A stretch of DNA of 62,382 nt, from contig CAUGKA010000001.1 of NCBI GenBank assembly GCA_959599615.1, forward strand, positions 1 through 62,382, in the 5' to 3' direction. Origin of the DNA: an uncultured Collinsella sp. GTDB taxonomy: Bacteria > Actinomycetota > Coriobacteriia > Coriobacteriales > Coriobacteriaceae. The notes under the pieces were generated by a model, which did not search any database, was not told the DNA's origin, and was given only the letters and a program-made list of their open reading frames with translations. Shown here piece after piece: positions 9,341-17,787 of the stretch; the stretch's first letter is position 1; every line of letters starts with the position of its first letter. The position numbers and the translations under genes were made by a program.

Positions 9341-9358
9341 GTTTTGAAAGGGGTGGCC

Positions 9359-10849
9359 ATGGGCCGCTACATCATCGGTATCGACCAGTCCACGCAGGGC
9401 ACGAAGGCGCTGCTGGTGGACGAGGGCGGCCATCTGATCCATCGCGCCGACCGCTCACATCGCCAGATTGTCAACGAGGCCGGCTGGGTGAGTCATGATC
9501 CGGCCGAGATCGCCGCCAACGTGCTGGCCGTGGCGCGCGCCGTGGTGGAGGAGACTGGGGTCGATCCGGCCGACATCGCCGGCATTGGCATCTCTAACCA
9601 GCGCGAGACCACCGTTGCCTGGAACCGTACGACGGGCGAGCCGCTGTGCGACGCCGTGGTGTGGCAGTGCGCCCGTGCCCGCGAGCTGTGCGACGAGCTG
9701 GCCGCGCGCGAGGGCGTGGCCGAGCTGGTGCGTGACACGACGGGCCTGGTGCTTTCGCCCTACTACCCGGCGGGCAAGATGGCTTGGATCCTCGAGAACG
9801 TTCCCGCGGCAGCCGAGGCCGCGGCGGCGGGCGAGCTGTGTCTGGGCACTATCGACGCCTGGGTGGTCTGGACGCTCACGGGCGGCGCGGAGTTCCGCTG
9901 CGACTGGTCCAACGCCAGCCGCACACAGCTTTTCGACCTGCGCCGTGGCTGCTGGAGCGAGCCGGTGTGCGAGGCTTTTGGTGTCGATCCGGTTTGTCTG
10001 CCGCAGGTGACCGATTCCGATGGCCTGTTCGGCACAACGGACCTGGGCGGCTTTTTGCCGGCGCCCGTGCCGGTGCACGGCGTGCTGGGCGACAGCCATG
10101 CGGCCCTGTTTGCCCAGGGCTGCCACAGCCGCGGCATGGCCAAGGCGACCTATGGCACCGGCAGCTCGGTCATGATGAACGTTGGCAACGAGTTCGTCGC
10201 CAGCTCGCACGGGCTTTCTAGCTCGCTCGCATGGCGTATGGACGGTGTGACCGAGTATGTGCTCGAGGGCAACGTGAGCTACGCCGGCGCCGTCAAGACC
10301 TGGCTGCGCGACGACCTGGAGCTCATCAACAACCCCGAGGAGGTCACCGACCTGTGCTATGCCGCCAATCCAACGAGCCGCGTCTACTTTGTGCCGGCGT
10401 TTACCGGCCTGGGCGCGCCGCACTGGGCGAGTGATGCCGAGGGCTGCGTCTTTGGTATGACGCGCACCACGGGCCGCGCGGAATTCGTAAAGGCGGCCGA
10501 TGAGTCGATCGCCTACCAGATTTTCGACGTGATCGATGCGATGGTCGAGGATTCGGGCGCGGCGCTTTCCGAGCTTCGTGTTGATGGCGGTCCCACGCGC
10601 GATGCGTACCTGATGCAGTTTGAGAGCGATCTGGTCGGCTCGCCCATCCGCATTGCGAGCAACGACGAGATGAGCGGTCTGGGCGCGGCCTGGGCCTGCG
10701 GCATTGCGCTGGGCATGTACACGCGCGACGTCGTTGACGTCTACGGCGCCCGCGGCATCGTGGAGCCTGCCATGTCTGCCGACGAACGAGCCAAAAAGAT
10801 CGCCGGCTGGCGCCATGCCGTCAAATCAACAATTGCATACACTGCCTAG
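9359..10849 (+). CDS. FGGY-family carbohydrate kinase (glycerol kinase-like)
   Basis: A 496-residue FGGY kinase. The N-terminus YIIGIDQSTQGTKALLVDE is the first phosphate-binding motif. GISNQRETTVAWNRTTGEPL and VVWQCARARELCDEL match the glycerol-kinase branch closely. The second domain has GTGSSVMMNVG and the FGGY signature near FVPAFTGLGAPHWASDAEG, followed by RVDGGPTRDAYLMQFESDL. The ATG at 9359 has GAAAGGGG upstream and is preferred to the TTG at 9344. As the last gene of the isomerase/transketolase operon it may phosphorylate the ketose product rather than glycerol. The sequence alone does not settle this. Confidence 0.85.
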   Translation: MGRYIIGIDQSTQGTKALLVDEGGHLIHRADRSHRQIVNEAGWVSHDPAEIAANVLAVARAVVEETGVDPADIAGIGISNQRETTVAWNRTTGEPLCDAVVWQCARARELCDELAAREGVAELVRDTTGLVLSPYYPAGKMAWILENVPAAAEAAAAGELCLGTIDAWVVWTLTGGAEFRCDWSNASRTQLFDLRRGCWSEPVCEAFGVDPVCLPQVTDSDGLFGTTDLGGFLPAPVPVHGVLGDSHAALFAQGCHSRGMAKATYGTGSSVMMNVGNEFVASSHGLSSSLAWRMDGVTEYVLEGNVSYAGAVKTWLRDDLELINNPEEVTDLCYAANPTSRVYFVPAFTGLGAPHWASDAEGCVFGMTRTTGRAEFVKAADESIAYQIFDVIDAMVEDSGAALSELRVDGGPTRDAYLMQFESDLVGSPIRIASNDEMSGLGAAWACGIALGMYTRDVVDVYGARGIVEPAMSADERAKKIAGWRHAVKSTIAYTA

Positions 10850-10900
10850 GCGGCTGCGCGGCACCCAAGGATTTTTCTGGGGATTAAAAACTCATTGATC

Positions 10901-10937
10901 CCCGTCCCGGGCAGCTCATTTGGGACAGGCCTTTTTT
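10901..10937 (+). terminator. candidate intrinsic terminator after the FGGY kinase
   Basis: CCCGTCCC and GGGACAGG can pair with one mismatch across a loop containing AGCTCATTT, followed by CC and six T. AGCTCATTTGGGAC is shared with 31466-31479 after the LuxR-type gene, where T6 also follows, so this may be a recurring terminator cassette. Confidence 0.55.
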
Positions 10938-10949
10938 GACTGGTATGAT
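10920..10949 (+). promoter_or_regulatory. candidate luxS promoter
   Basis: An extended -10, TGG then TATGAT (10941-10949), has a weak -35 TTGGGA at 10920-10925 with an 18-base spacer. It overlaps the presumed kinase terminator. The luxS ATG is 64 bases downstream with GAGAGGA before it. Confidence 0.4.
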
Positions 10950-11013
10950 TGGTGCGATCATTCGAACCAGCTAAAAGAGCCCCGTCCCAAATTGACTACC
11001 GAGAGGATCTGCC

Positions 11014-11502
11014 ATGGAGCGTATCGCGAGTTTTTCCGTTGACCATCTGCTGCTTGAGCCCGGCGTGTATGTGAGCCGTATCGACCGCGATCCGGCGACC
11101 GGCGCCGCCGTCACCACGTTTGACCTGCGCCTGACCACGCCCAACAAAGAGCCGGTCATGAACACGGCCGAGTGCCACACCATCGAGCACCTGGGCGCGA
11201 CGTTCCTTCGCAATCATGCCGAGTGGTCGAGTCGTATCGTTTACTTTGGCCCCATGGGCTGCCGCACGGGCTTTTACCTGGTTGTCTTTGGCGAGCTGAC
11301 GAGCGAGGAGATCTTGCCGCTCGTACGCGAGCTGTTCGAGTTCGTCGCTGGCTTTGAGGGTGATGTCCCCGGCGCCGCTCCCGAGGAGTGCGGCAACTAC
11401 CTGGACCAGAACCTCCCCATGGCAAACTGGCTCGCGCGCCGCTATCTCGACCGTGACCTGGCCGATATCGACGAGAAGCGCCTGCACTACCAGCAGGCGT
11501 AA
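11014..11502 (+). CDS. luxS: S-ribosylhomocysteine lyase
   Basis: A 162-residue LuxS, which cleaves S-ribosylhomocysteine to homocysteine and the AI-2 precursor DPD in the activated methyl cycle. The metal-binding motif HTIEH is at residues 55-59. The third ligand is Cys126 in PEECGNYL, and the catalytic Cys83 is in GPMGCRTGFYL. Length is typical. It stands alone with its own promoter and terminator. No pfs gene is adjacent. Confidence 0.97.
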   Translation: MERIASFSVDHLLLEPGVYVSRIDRDPATGAAVTTFDLRLTTPNKEPVMNTAECHTIEHLGATFLRNHAEWSSRIVYFGPMGCRTGFYLVVFGELTSEEILPLVRELFEFVAGFEGDVPGAAPEECGNYLDQNLPMANWLARRYLDRDLADIDEKRLHYQQA

Positions 11503-11531
11503 GGGCTTTATCGTCCAAAACGCGCGCATTG

Positions 11532-11563
11532 GGCGCCTTCGCTTATGCGGGGGCGCCTTTTTG
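11532..11563 (+). terminator. intrinsic terminator of luxS
   Basis: GGCGCCTTCGC, a TTAT loop and GCGGGGGCGCC form an 11-pair stem (two wobbles) followed by TTTTTG. Confidence 0.88.
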
Positions 11564-11646
11564 TTGAGTGGCCGGGATGAGCGTTCAAAATCGCTCATGT
11601 TTGTTCTAGAATGTTTGTATAGTCACATTTATGAACAGGAGTGAAC

Positions 11647-12291
11647 ATGCATATCTACTCTGTCAACGATCCCGAGTTCAAATCCTATGGCAACGTTTGG
11701 GATAACGTTCCGTCCGTGCTCACGTCGCCCGTGCTCGAGGCGCTCTCTGCCACGCCCATCCCCGAGGGCAGTAAGTACGTAGCAAGCGCGCCGGAGCTCG
11801 AGGGCGTCAAGGATGCCGACAAACTGGGCTTTCTCATGTTTGGCGGCCGCCCCTTCCAGTTCGGCTGGTGCAACGGCCACAACACGCGCCTCAACTGCCT
11901 GGAGTATCACCGCGCCAGCGAGTTTAACCTGGGTGCCCGCGACTTTATCCTGCTCGTGGCGCATCGCTGGGAGATCGAGGACCGCAAGCTCGACACCGCG
12001 TGCGTCAAGGCGTTCCGCGTGCCGGCGGGTACGGTCGTCGAAGTCTTTAACACCACGCTCCACTACACGCCGTGCATGGTCGACGATGGCGGCTTCCAGG
12101 TGATGGTTGCGCTGCCCGCCGGCACCAATGGTCCGCGCCCCGAGGCTGCAGCCGACATGCCTGCCGCCGGTGACAGCTACTGCTACTGGAAGGCCGACAA
12201 GTGGGTCCTCTGCCACGCCGACAGCCCCAAGGCAGCCGAAGGCGGCTACGTGGGCCTCGTCGGCAAGAACCTCGACATCGCCGTGGACTAG
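11647..12291 (+). CDS. DUF4867 family protein (cupin-like)
   Basis: A 214-residue protein of the DUF4867 family, recognised by its start HIYSVNDPEFKSYGNVWD, the central WCNGHNTRLNCLEYHRASEFNLGA and the later CVKAFRVPAGTVVEVFNTTLHYTPC. The His/Glu pattern (NGHNTRLN, LEYHR, TLHY) suggests a cupin metal site and possible sugar isomerase-like activity, but no function is established to my knowledge. AGGAG lies 5 bases before the ATG at 11647, which I prefer to the GTG at 11641. It stands alone between luxS and the GH1 gene; relatives often lie near carbohydrate genes. Confidence 0.8.
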   Translation: MHIYSVNDPEFKSYGNVWDNVPSVLTSPVLEALSATPIPEGSKYVASAPELEGVKDADKLGFLMFGGRPFQFGWCNGHNTRLNCLEYHRASEFNLGARDFILLVAHRWEIEDRKLDTACVKAFRVPAGTVVEVFNTTLHYTPCMVDDGGFQVMVALPAGTNGPRPEAAADMPAAGDSYCYWKADKWVLCHADSPKAAEGGYVGLVGKNLDIAVD

Positions 12292-12299
12292 AATCTTCC

Positions 12300-12435
12300 G
12301 TCTCGATCTGTAACATCTAGCGGGCTAAATCGTCTCTACCTGTTACAGATTGAGACAAACTGCGGGGGGCTGCCCGAAAATCTCGATCTGTAACACCAAG
12401 CCCGGTTTTGGCTGCCTACCTGTTACAGATCGAGA
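12300..12435. repeat. tandem pair of GATCTGTAACA palindromes
   Basis: Two imperfect palindromes 81 bases apart. Copy 1 has GTCTCGATCTGTAACA at 12300-12315 and its complement with one mismatch at 12341-12356. Copy 2 has TCTCGATCTGTAACA at 12381-12395 with its perfect complement at 12421-12435. Arms are conserved while the loops differ, apart from CTACC just before each right arm. This fits a dispersed palindromic element present as a tandem duplication. Confidence 0.8.
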
Positions 12436-12440
12436 CAAAC

Positions 12441-12491
12441 CGCCCCAAACCACCACAAAGGTGCCTGTCCCCTTTGTGGTGGTTTGGGGCG
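12441..12491. repeat. 51-base palindrome, CCACCACAAAGG family
   Basis: Two 21-base perfect arms, beginning CGCCCCAAACC and ending with the exact complement, surround TGCCTGTCC. The same core (AACCACCACAAAGG with its complement, centre GACAGA) recurs at 34418-34454. It is a REP-like element. The 12292-12635 interval holds this palindrome, the tandem pair before it and the GH1 leader. Confidence 0.8.
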
Positions 12492-12497
12492 GCGGTA

Positions 12498-12553
12498 TCA
12501 GGAAGTGTCAGGCAGGGGCGGCTGCCGGGCCGCCGTGTGCGAAAAGAAGTGTC
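12498..12553 (+). promoter_or_regulatory. leader motif shared by both GH1 genes, copy 1
   Basis: TCAGGAAGTGTCAG, a GGCGGC/GCCGCC stem-loop (12517-12534), then TGCGAAAAGAAGTGTC (12538-12553), which ends 83 bases before the ATG. The 41371-41426 stretch before the other GH1 gene has the same three parts, an identical 16-base final block, a different stem sequence and nearly the same distance (84) to its ATG. It is probably a promoter/operator or an antiterminator-type leader RNA. Confidence 0.55.
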
Positions 12554-12635
12554 GGCCTGCGTCGTTGCCGTTGAGTAGCGCGCTGCTTACGGGGATACTG
12601 AAACCACGACAAACAGCGTGTGAAAGGATTGATGC

Positions 12636-14066
12636 ATGGCTTTCCGTAAAGACTTCCTGTGGGGCGGCGCGACGGCTGCCAACCAGTGCGAGGGCGCTTA
12701 CGACGTGGATGGCCGCGGCCTGGCCAACGTGGATGTGGCACCGCACGGCCCCGAGCGCTATGCGGTGGTCTCCGGCCAGCGCAAGATGCTCGACTTCGAG
12801 GACGGCTATTACTATCCCGCGCAGACCGGCATCGATTTCTACCACCACTACAAGGAGGACATCGCCCTCTTTGCCGAGATGGGCTTTAAGACCTTCCGCA
12901 TGAGCCTGGCCTGGACCCGTATCTTCCCCAACGGTGACGAGACCGAGCCCAACGAGGCCGGCCTGGCTTTTTACGAGGATGTGTTCCGCGAGTGTCAGGC
13001 GCACGGCATCGAGCCGCTCGTGACCATCACGCACTTCGACTGCCCGATTCACCTTATCAAGGAGTACGGCGGCTGGCGCAACCGCAAGCTCATCGACTTC
13101 TACAAGAACCTCGCGACCACGATCTTCACCCGCTACAAGGGCCTGGTAAAGTACTGGCTCACCTTCAACGAGATCAACATGATCTTGCACCTGCCGTTTA
13201 TGGGTGCCGGTCTGGTCTTTGAGGAGGGCGAGAACAAGGAGGCCGTCGAGTACCTGGCCGCCCACAACGAGCTCGTCGCCAGCGCTTGGGCAACCAAGAT
13301 TGCCCACGAGATCGACCCTGAGGTCAAGATCGGTTGCATGCTTGCCGCAGGTAGCTACTACCCCTACAGCTGCCGTCCGGGCGATGTGCGCCAGGCGCAG
13401 ATTGACAACCAGAGCAACTATTTCTTCGTCGACGTTCAGAGCCGCGGTTACTACCCGGCCTATGCCGTCAAGAAGCTCGAGCGTCTGGGCATCGATGTGG
13501 GCATGACGGACGAGGACCGCGGGATCCTGGCCGCCAACACCGTCGACTTCATCAGCTTTAGCTATTACAGCACCCGTTGCTCCGCCGGTGCCGATAACCC
13601 CGATGTCGTGCGCACCCAGGGTAACGCCTTCGCCGGCGCCAAGAACCCCTACCTGCAGGAGAGCCAGTGGGGCTGGGCCATCGATCCGCTAGGCTTCCGC
13701 ATTACCCTCAACGATCTGTACGACCGCTATCAGAAGCCGCTGTTTGTGGTCGAGAACGGTCTGGGCGCCAAGGATGTTGTCGAGGAGGATGGCTCCATCA
13801 ACGACGACTACCGTATCGACTACCTGCGCCAGCATATCGCCGCGATGCGCGACGCGGTGACTGAGGACGGCGTTGACCTGCTGGGCTACACCACCTGGGG
13901 TCCGATCGACCTGGTCTCGGCCGGCACGGGCGAGATGTCCAAGCGCTACGGCTTTATCTACGTGGACCGCGACGATGCAGGCAACGGCACCCTCAAGCGT
14001 TCCAAAAAGAAGAGCTTTGACTGGTACAAGAAGGTCATCGCCACCAACGGCGAGGACCTGGCCTAA
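12636..14066 (+). CDS. 6-phospho-beta-glucosidase (GH1)
   Basis: A 476-residue cytoplasmic GH1 enzyme hydrolysing phosphorylated beta-glucosides brought in by the PTS. The acid/base Glu179 is in LTFNEIN and the nucleophile Glu373 in VVENGLG. The N-terminal signature FLWGGATAANQCEGAY is complete. The C-terminal SAGTGEMSKRYGFIYVD segment matches the phosphate-binding Ser/Lys/Tyr loop of phospho-glycosidases. No PTS gene is adjacent. The candidate transporters are the EIIBC at 26.6 kb and the EIIA at 43.1 kb. A strong ribosome-binding site, GAAAGGA, precedes the ATG. Confidence 0.94.
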   Translation: MAFRKDFLWGGATAANQCEGAYDVDGRGLANVDVAPHGPERYAVVSGQRKMLDFEDGYYYPAQTGIDFYHHYKEDIALFAEMGFKTFRMSLAWTRIFPNGDETEPNEAGLAFYEDVFRECQAHGIEPLVTITHFDCPIHLIKEYGGWRNRKLIDFYKNLATTIFTRYKGLVKYWLTFNEINMILHLPFMGAGLVFEEGENKEAVEYLAAHNELVASAWATKIAHEIDPEVKIGCMLAAGSYYPYSCRPGDVRQAQIDNQSNYFFVDVQSRGYYPAYAVKKLERLGIDVGMTDEDRGILAANTVDFISFSYYSTRCSAGADNPDVVRTQGNAFAGAKNPYLQESQWGWAIDPLGFRITLNDLYDRYQKPLFVVENGLGAKDVVEEDGSINDDYRIDYLRQHIAAMRDAVTEDGVDLLGYTTWGPIDLVSAGTGEMSKRYGFIYVDRDDAGNGTLKRSKKKSFDWYKKVIATNGEDLA

Positions 14067-14099
14067 GGTTTCCCAACAACCATAGCCTCCTAACCAAGG

Positions 14100-14134
14100 C
14101 GCCCGGCGAGCAGTTAATGCCCGCCGGGCGTTTT
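14100..14134 (+). terminator. intrinsic terminator of the first GH1 gene
   Basis: CGCCCGGCG and CGCCGGGCG form a nine-pair stem with a 13-base loop, followed by TTTTGTT. Confidence 0.88.
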
Positions 14135-14150
14135 GTTAAAAGAAGTGAAA

Positions 14151-14330
14151 GCACTCATTGGGGACGTACTTAAATGAGTGCCCGCAGAATGAGAGTGGAT
14201 AATCTCCCGTTTTTGGCCTGTTTGTGGGCTCAAAGTGGGAGATTATCCACTCTCGCCATTTGGGCGTCCAAAAATCCTCGCTCGTTTTGTCTTAATCATT
14301 GGGGACGTTCTTAAACGACTAGTCGCTGGC
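14151..14330. repeat. cluster of palindromic repeats (families A, B, C, A)
   Basis: This fills most of the 341-base gap before the sensor operon. Family A: GCACTCATT and AATGAGTGC arms around GGGGACGTACTT (14151-14181). Family B: 18-base perfect arms GAGAGTGGATAATCTCCC (14191-14208) and its complement (14237-14254). Family C: CGTCCAAAAATCC followed by CGCTCG (14262-14283). A degenerate A copy, ATTGGGGACGTTCTTAA, follows from about 14298. The same families recur at 29572-29732, 35684-35737 and 36514-36606. No coding sequence is seen here. Confidence 0.8.
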
Positions 14331-14392
14331 GACGTCCCTCGCCGTCGGCGGATTTTGGGACATGTGGCCCGCTTTTTGGGCCCGCCTGTCGG

Positions 14393-14398
14393 TACACT
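14393..14398 (+). promoter_or_regulatory. -10 element of the sensor operon, possibly giving a leaderless mRNA
   Basis: TACACT ends 9 bases before the ATG at 14408. Transcription would start at or next to the start codon, and there is no ribosome-binding site. A convincing -35 is not visible. Leaderless transcripts are common in Actinomycetota. Confidence 0.35.
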
Positions 14399-14407
14399 AA
14401 AAGCACT

Positions 14408-16291
14408 ATGGGTACCCGCGAGCGACATATCGGCCACGCGGCCGCCCGATCCGCACCCGTGGCGGATCCCAGGGGCGGCAGGCTCTTCGCCATGCCGCGA
14501 TTCCTTGTTGGTATAACGCATCAGGTGTACCGTCACCGCGTCTTTGCTATCGCCGGCGCCATCACCGTGCTGTTCCTCATGCTTTTGGCAGTCTTGCCGG
14601 CGTTGTTCGCCTCCGACCCCAAACTTTCCAACACCGTGCCCGCCTATAGCGAGGTGTCCAAAGAGGTCGTGGATGTGCTCGTCCACTCGAGCTCTCTCCC
14701 GCTGCTTGTCGCCGCAATTATATTTTCGATCTGGGGCGTATCGGTCTATCTGCGCTGTTTGGACTATGTGTTGCGCCGCCGCCTTGTTGCCGTCGCCACC
14801 ATCTGCGCCCTCTGGATGATTGAGGTCATCCTCAAATACAAGTCGTTCACACCGGTCTACGCCACGATCCTGTGGTACCTGTACTACGTGCCCATGACGC
14901 TCATTCCGCTGCTCTACCAGCTGTGCGGCCTGCGCCTCGCGGGCGTGGAACAGCACCGTATGGGGCGTCGCTATCGCAGCATCCTGTGGGTCGTGGCCAT
15001 CCTACTTATCGGTTTTGTGCTCACCAACGATTTCCACCGGCAGGTATTCCACTTTGACCGTGCAAGCGACACCTGGAGCAACGATTATACGTACGGCTGG
15101 GGCTATTTCGCCGTCTTAGTGTGGACGGCCTTTAACTTCGTGGCCTTTTTTATCCTGGTGGGCCGGTCCTCGTCCTTTCGCATCCAACGTTTCTCGGGCA
15201 CGGCGGCGCTTGTTTTGTTGGGTGCCGCGTTCTTTGCCATCTCGTATGCTCTGCGCGTGCCCTGGGCATGGAGGCTTAATTTTTCACTTGTCTACTGCGT
15301 CCTGTGCGTGGTGGCGATGGAAATCTGTCTCGATTGCGGTGTCATCCCGTCGTACCACGATATCGCCGGTATTTTCGGCACCTTGCCGCTTGACCTCAAA
15401 GTTCTAACGCGTGACCTGCAGGAAGTCTATGTCACGCCGGTGTCAAAGCCAATGCCGGTAGGCGTGCGTGAGGAGTTGCGGGTCCAAGAGCACGGGCACG
15501 CTCACGCCTTTGCCGTGGCGTCCGATCCCGATGTAATGTATCGCGCCTTTCCGCTGCTGGGTGGATCGGCTCTCCTTGCCCAGGACGTCTCGGAGCTCAA
15601 CGAACTCAATCGCGAATTGGCGCATCGTCGCATGGAGCTGCAACGCCAAAATGAGCTGCTTGCCGCCGACTACGACCTTAAGACACATTTGGCAGACCAA
15701 GAGGCCGAGACCTTACTGGTCCAAGACGTGGACCAAGCGCTTGCCCGTGCGCTCGAAGGGATGTACGACCTGCTGAGCTCGCTGCCGCCGTTGACCGATG
15801 AGGCATCTTCGCACGAGCGTTACCGCATGCTGCAGCGCGCCAAGATGCTCGTCGCCTATTGCAAACGCAAGGGGTCGCTCACGTTGGCACAGCACGGGGA
15901 GAGCGGTTTTGACCGCGACCGCATTCAGCTCATCGCCAACGAGCTTGCAAGTGACCTGCGCACCATCGATATCGATTGCGCCTCGATTATCGCCATACGG
16001 CGCCCGATGCACGCCAGTACGGTAAGCGCCCTGTACGACTGCGTGTATGACTTTGCGTTTTTTGCCTACACCACCGACCATCCGGCGCTTATGTATCACT
16101 TGGGCGACCATGACCGATGCAGTGTCGAGCTGCGCGCCACGCTTTTTTCCAACGATGATGAAGATCTTTCGCAGACGCCCGCTGCGCAAGAGCTCGAAAG
16201 CGCTCTGCAAGGGCGCAACGTGGCATACCGCCTTGAGGGCGAGCCCGGCCAGCTGCGCATGATCGTCTTGATGCCGAGGGCGGGTGAGTGA
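14408..16291 (+). CDS. membrane sensor with degenerate histidine-kinase-like C-terminus
   Basis: A 627-residue membrane protein. A short polar N-terminus is followed by about eight hydrophobic helices (residues ~45-310), like 7TM histidine-kinase sensor regions. A cytoplasmic part then has a long coiled coil (NELNRELAHRRMELQRQNELL, about 395-415) and a helical segment resembling a DHp domain. The final ~130 residues have the outline of a HATPase but lack clear N and G boxes, and no phosphorylatable H-box is seen, so it is probably a pseudokinase or ligand-sensing subunit. Its stop overlaps the next gene by 4 bases (GTGA). A start at ATG 14492 is possible. The ligand is unknown. Confidence 0.7.
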   Translation: MGTRERHIGHAAARSAPVADPRGGRLFAMPRFLVGITHQVYRHRVFAIAGAITVLFLMLLAVLPALFASDPKLSNTVPAYSEVSKEVVDVLVHSSSLPLLVAAIIFSIWGVSVYLRCLDYVLRRRLVAVATICALWMIEVILKYKSFTPVYATILWYLYYVPMTLIPLLYQLCGLRLAGVEQHRMGRRYRSILWVVAILLIGFVLTNDFHRQVFHFDRASDTWSNDYTYGWGYFAVLVWTAFNFVAFFILVGRSSSFRIQRFSGTAALVLLGAAFFAISYALRVPWAWRLNFSLVYCVLCVVAMEICLDCGVIPSYHDIAGIFGTLPLDLKVLTRDLQEVYVTPVSKPMPVGVREELRVQEHGHAHAFAVASDPDVMYRAFPLLGGSALLAQDVSELNELNRELAHRRMELQRQNELLAADYDLKTHLADQEAETLLVQDVDQALARALEGMYDLLSSLPPLTDEASSHERYRMLQRAKMLVAYCKRKGSLTLAQHGESGFDRDRIQLIANELASDLRTIDIDCASIIAIRRPMHASTVSALYDCVYDFAFFAYTTDHPALMYHLGDHDRCSVELRATLFSNDDEDLSQTPAAQELESALQGRNVAYRLEGEPGQLRMIVLMPRAGE

Positions 16292-17787
16292 CGATGCAGA
16301 TTTCGCTCATCCTTCCCCAAATCGTTGCGCTCGATGTTGTCTTTGCCCTGGCTGCGTGTCTGCAGATGATCCACGTCCCGCTCATCGCATCGCGCCGCTC
16401 GTCCTATAACCGTAAGGTGATTTGCGCCTACGAGACGAGCCTTGTGCTTCACCTGATGATTTCGGCGCTCATCTTATTCGCGTCGTCTGGCTCGTATCTG
16501 GTGGCGCCGCTTGACGTTTGCGCTAGGGCAATGGGCGGAGTGCTGTGGCTCAATGCCGCGATCTTTGCCTATGGCGTGGTCCTTATGGTGCGCTATCGTC
16601 GCCCTGTCATGCTGGCCGAGCTGCTGCTTGTTGGCGCCGTGACACCGCCGGTGGTTTTTGCCATGGGCTCGGTGTGGGCCGTTGTCCTTATCGCAGAGGG
16701 AGCGTTCTTCCTGTTCCGTTCCGTCGCGGCGCTCTTGATGGACGTCCGTAACCGCCAAGAGGATATCACCGCGTTCTCGACGATTGAAACCATCAACGTG
16801 ATTCCCGTGGGCATCCTGTATCTGGACTCGAGGGGCCGTCCACTGCTCATGAACCGCTGCATGCGCAAAAACCTGGCGGAGCTTCATATGCACACCGACC
16901 TAGGCGATATGAGCGGTACATGGAACGACCTGCGCAAGCTCAGCATGCAAATGCCCGAAGGCGGTAAGAACCGCGTGCGGATCAACCTGGACCGCTTTGG
17001 TGAGGCGCGTGCGGTGGTCGAGGTTTCTCCCGCCGAGATTCGCTTGTTTGTGCACGATGACGTTATGGTTTCTGGCCGCCTCTTCGAGCGCATTATCGGT
17101 TTGGATGTAACAGAGTACGCGCATGCTCACGATCGTTTGGCGCAAACCAACCACCTGCTTGAGCTCGCGGGTCAAGAGCTCCAGGCCCAGATCGAGGAAG
17201 TCAAAAAAGTTGCCGACAATGCGGCCTATCTGCGTATGCGCGCTCGCGTGCACGACGTGATCGGGCAGCGCCTGTCCATCCTCCATCGCTATTTGGAGGA
17301 GGGACGCCTGGACGACGAGTCGCTCGAGCAGATCGATCCGTTGCTGCGCTCGATCGCCGTCGACCTGCGCAGTGGCGGCGCCAGTGAGCCGGCGGAGCAG
17401 TTGGGTGATATCGTCCATGCTTTTGGCCTGGTGAGTGTGCAGATCGATGTTGAGGGTGCGCTGCCTGAGGACGCGCGTGTCGCCGCCGCATTTTTGCAGA
17501 TTATCCGCGAGGCCTCGACCAATGCCACCAAACATGCGCAGGCGCATCGGGTCCATGTGCGCTTCTGGCAGGAGGGGACGGATGCTGACGCCGTCGCGCG
17601 CATGACGATTTCTAACGACGGGTCTCCGGCCCCCGTATCGTATCGCGAGGGAACGGGTATCCCAGGTATGAGGCATGTCGCGCAAGATCTGGGTGGCAGC
17701 CTAGAGGTCCACGCCACCCCGCCCTTTACGCTTACGGTATCCATTCCGCTTAACGCCAACGACACCTCCCAAAGGAGAAACTCATGA
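16288..17787 (+). CDS. membrane sensor histidine kinase (NarL-type pathway)
   Basis: A 499-residue histidine kinase. The N-terminal ~150 residues form five to six membrane helices. A PAS-like region (ETINVIPVGILYLDSRGRPLLMN, from about residue 170) follows, then a coiled coil. The phospho-acceptor His322 lies in ARVHDVIGQRLSILHRYL. The ATPase domain has an N-box IIREASTNATKHAQ near 410 and a G-box GTGIPGMRHVAQDLGGSLEV. This is the HisKA_3-like arrangement paired with LuxR-type regulators. It overlaps both neighbours by 4 bases, so all three genes are translationally coupled. GTG 16288 or ATG 16294 could be the start. Confidence 0.88.
   Translation: MTMQISLILPQIVALDVVFALAACLQMIHVPLIASRRSSYNRKVICAYETSLVLHLMISALILFASSGSYLVAPLDVCARAMGGVLWLNAAIFAYGVVLMVRYRRPVMLAELLLVGAVTPPVVFAMGSVWAVVLIAEGAFFLFRSVAALLMDVRNRQEDITAFSTIETINVIPVGILYLDSRGRPLLMNRCMRKNLAELHMHTDLGDMSGTWNDLRKLSMQMPEGGKNRVRINLDRFGEARAVVEVSPAEIRLFVHDDVMVSGRLFERIIGLDVTEYAHAHDRLAQTNHLLELAGQELQAQIEEVKKVADNAAYLRMRARVHDVIGQRLSILHRYLEEGRLDDESLEQIDPLLRSIAVDLRSGGASEPAEQLGDIVHAFGLVSVQIDVEGALPEDARVAAAFLQIIREASTNATKHAQAHRVHVRFWQEGTDADAVARMTISNDGSPAPVSYREGTGIPGMRHVAQDLGGSLEVHATPPFTLTVSIPLNANDTSQRRNS

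Noticed and set aside
9344..9358. Upstream TTG start for the FGGY kinase
   Set aside because: The ATG at 9359 has a proper ribosome-binding site and matches the family's N-terminus.
12300..12491. CRISPR array
   Set aside because: Only two similar units, each palindromic over its full length, with no constant spacer size and no cas gene.
14151..14181. CIRCE element (GCACTC...GAGTGC)
   Set aside because: Spacer and arms do not fit the 9-9-9 CIRCE layout, and the same sequence recurs as a dispersed repeat before unrelated genes.
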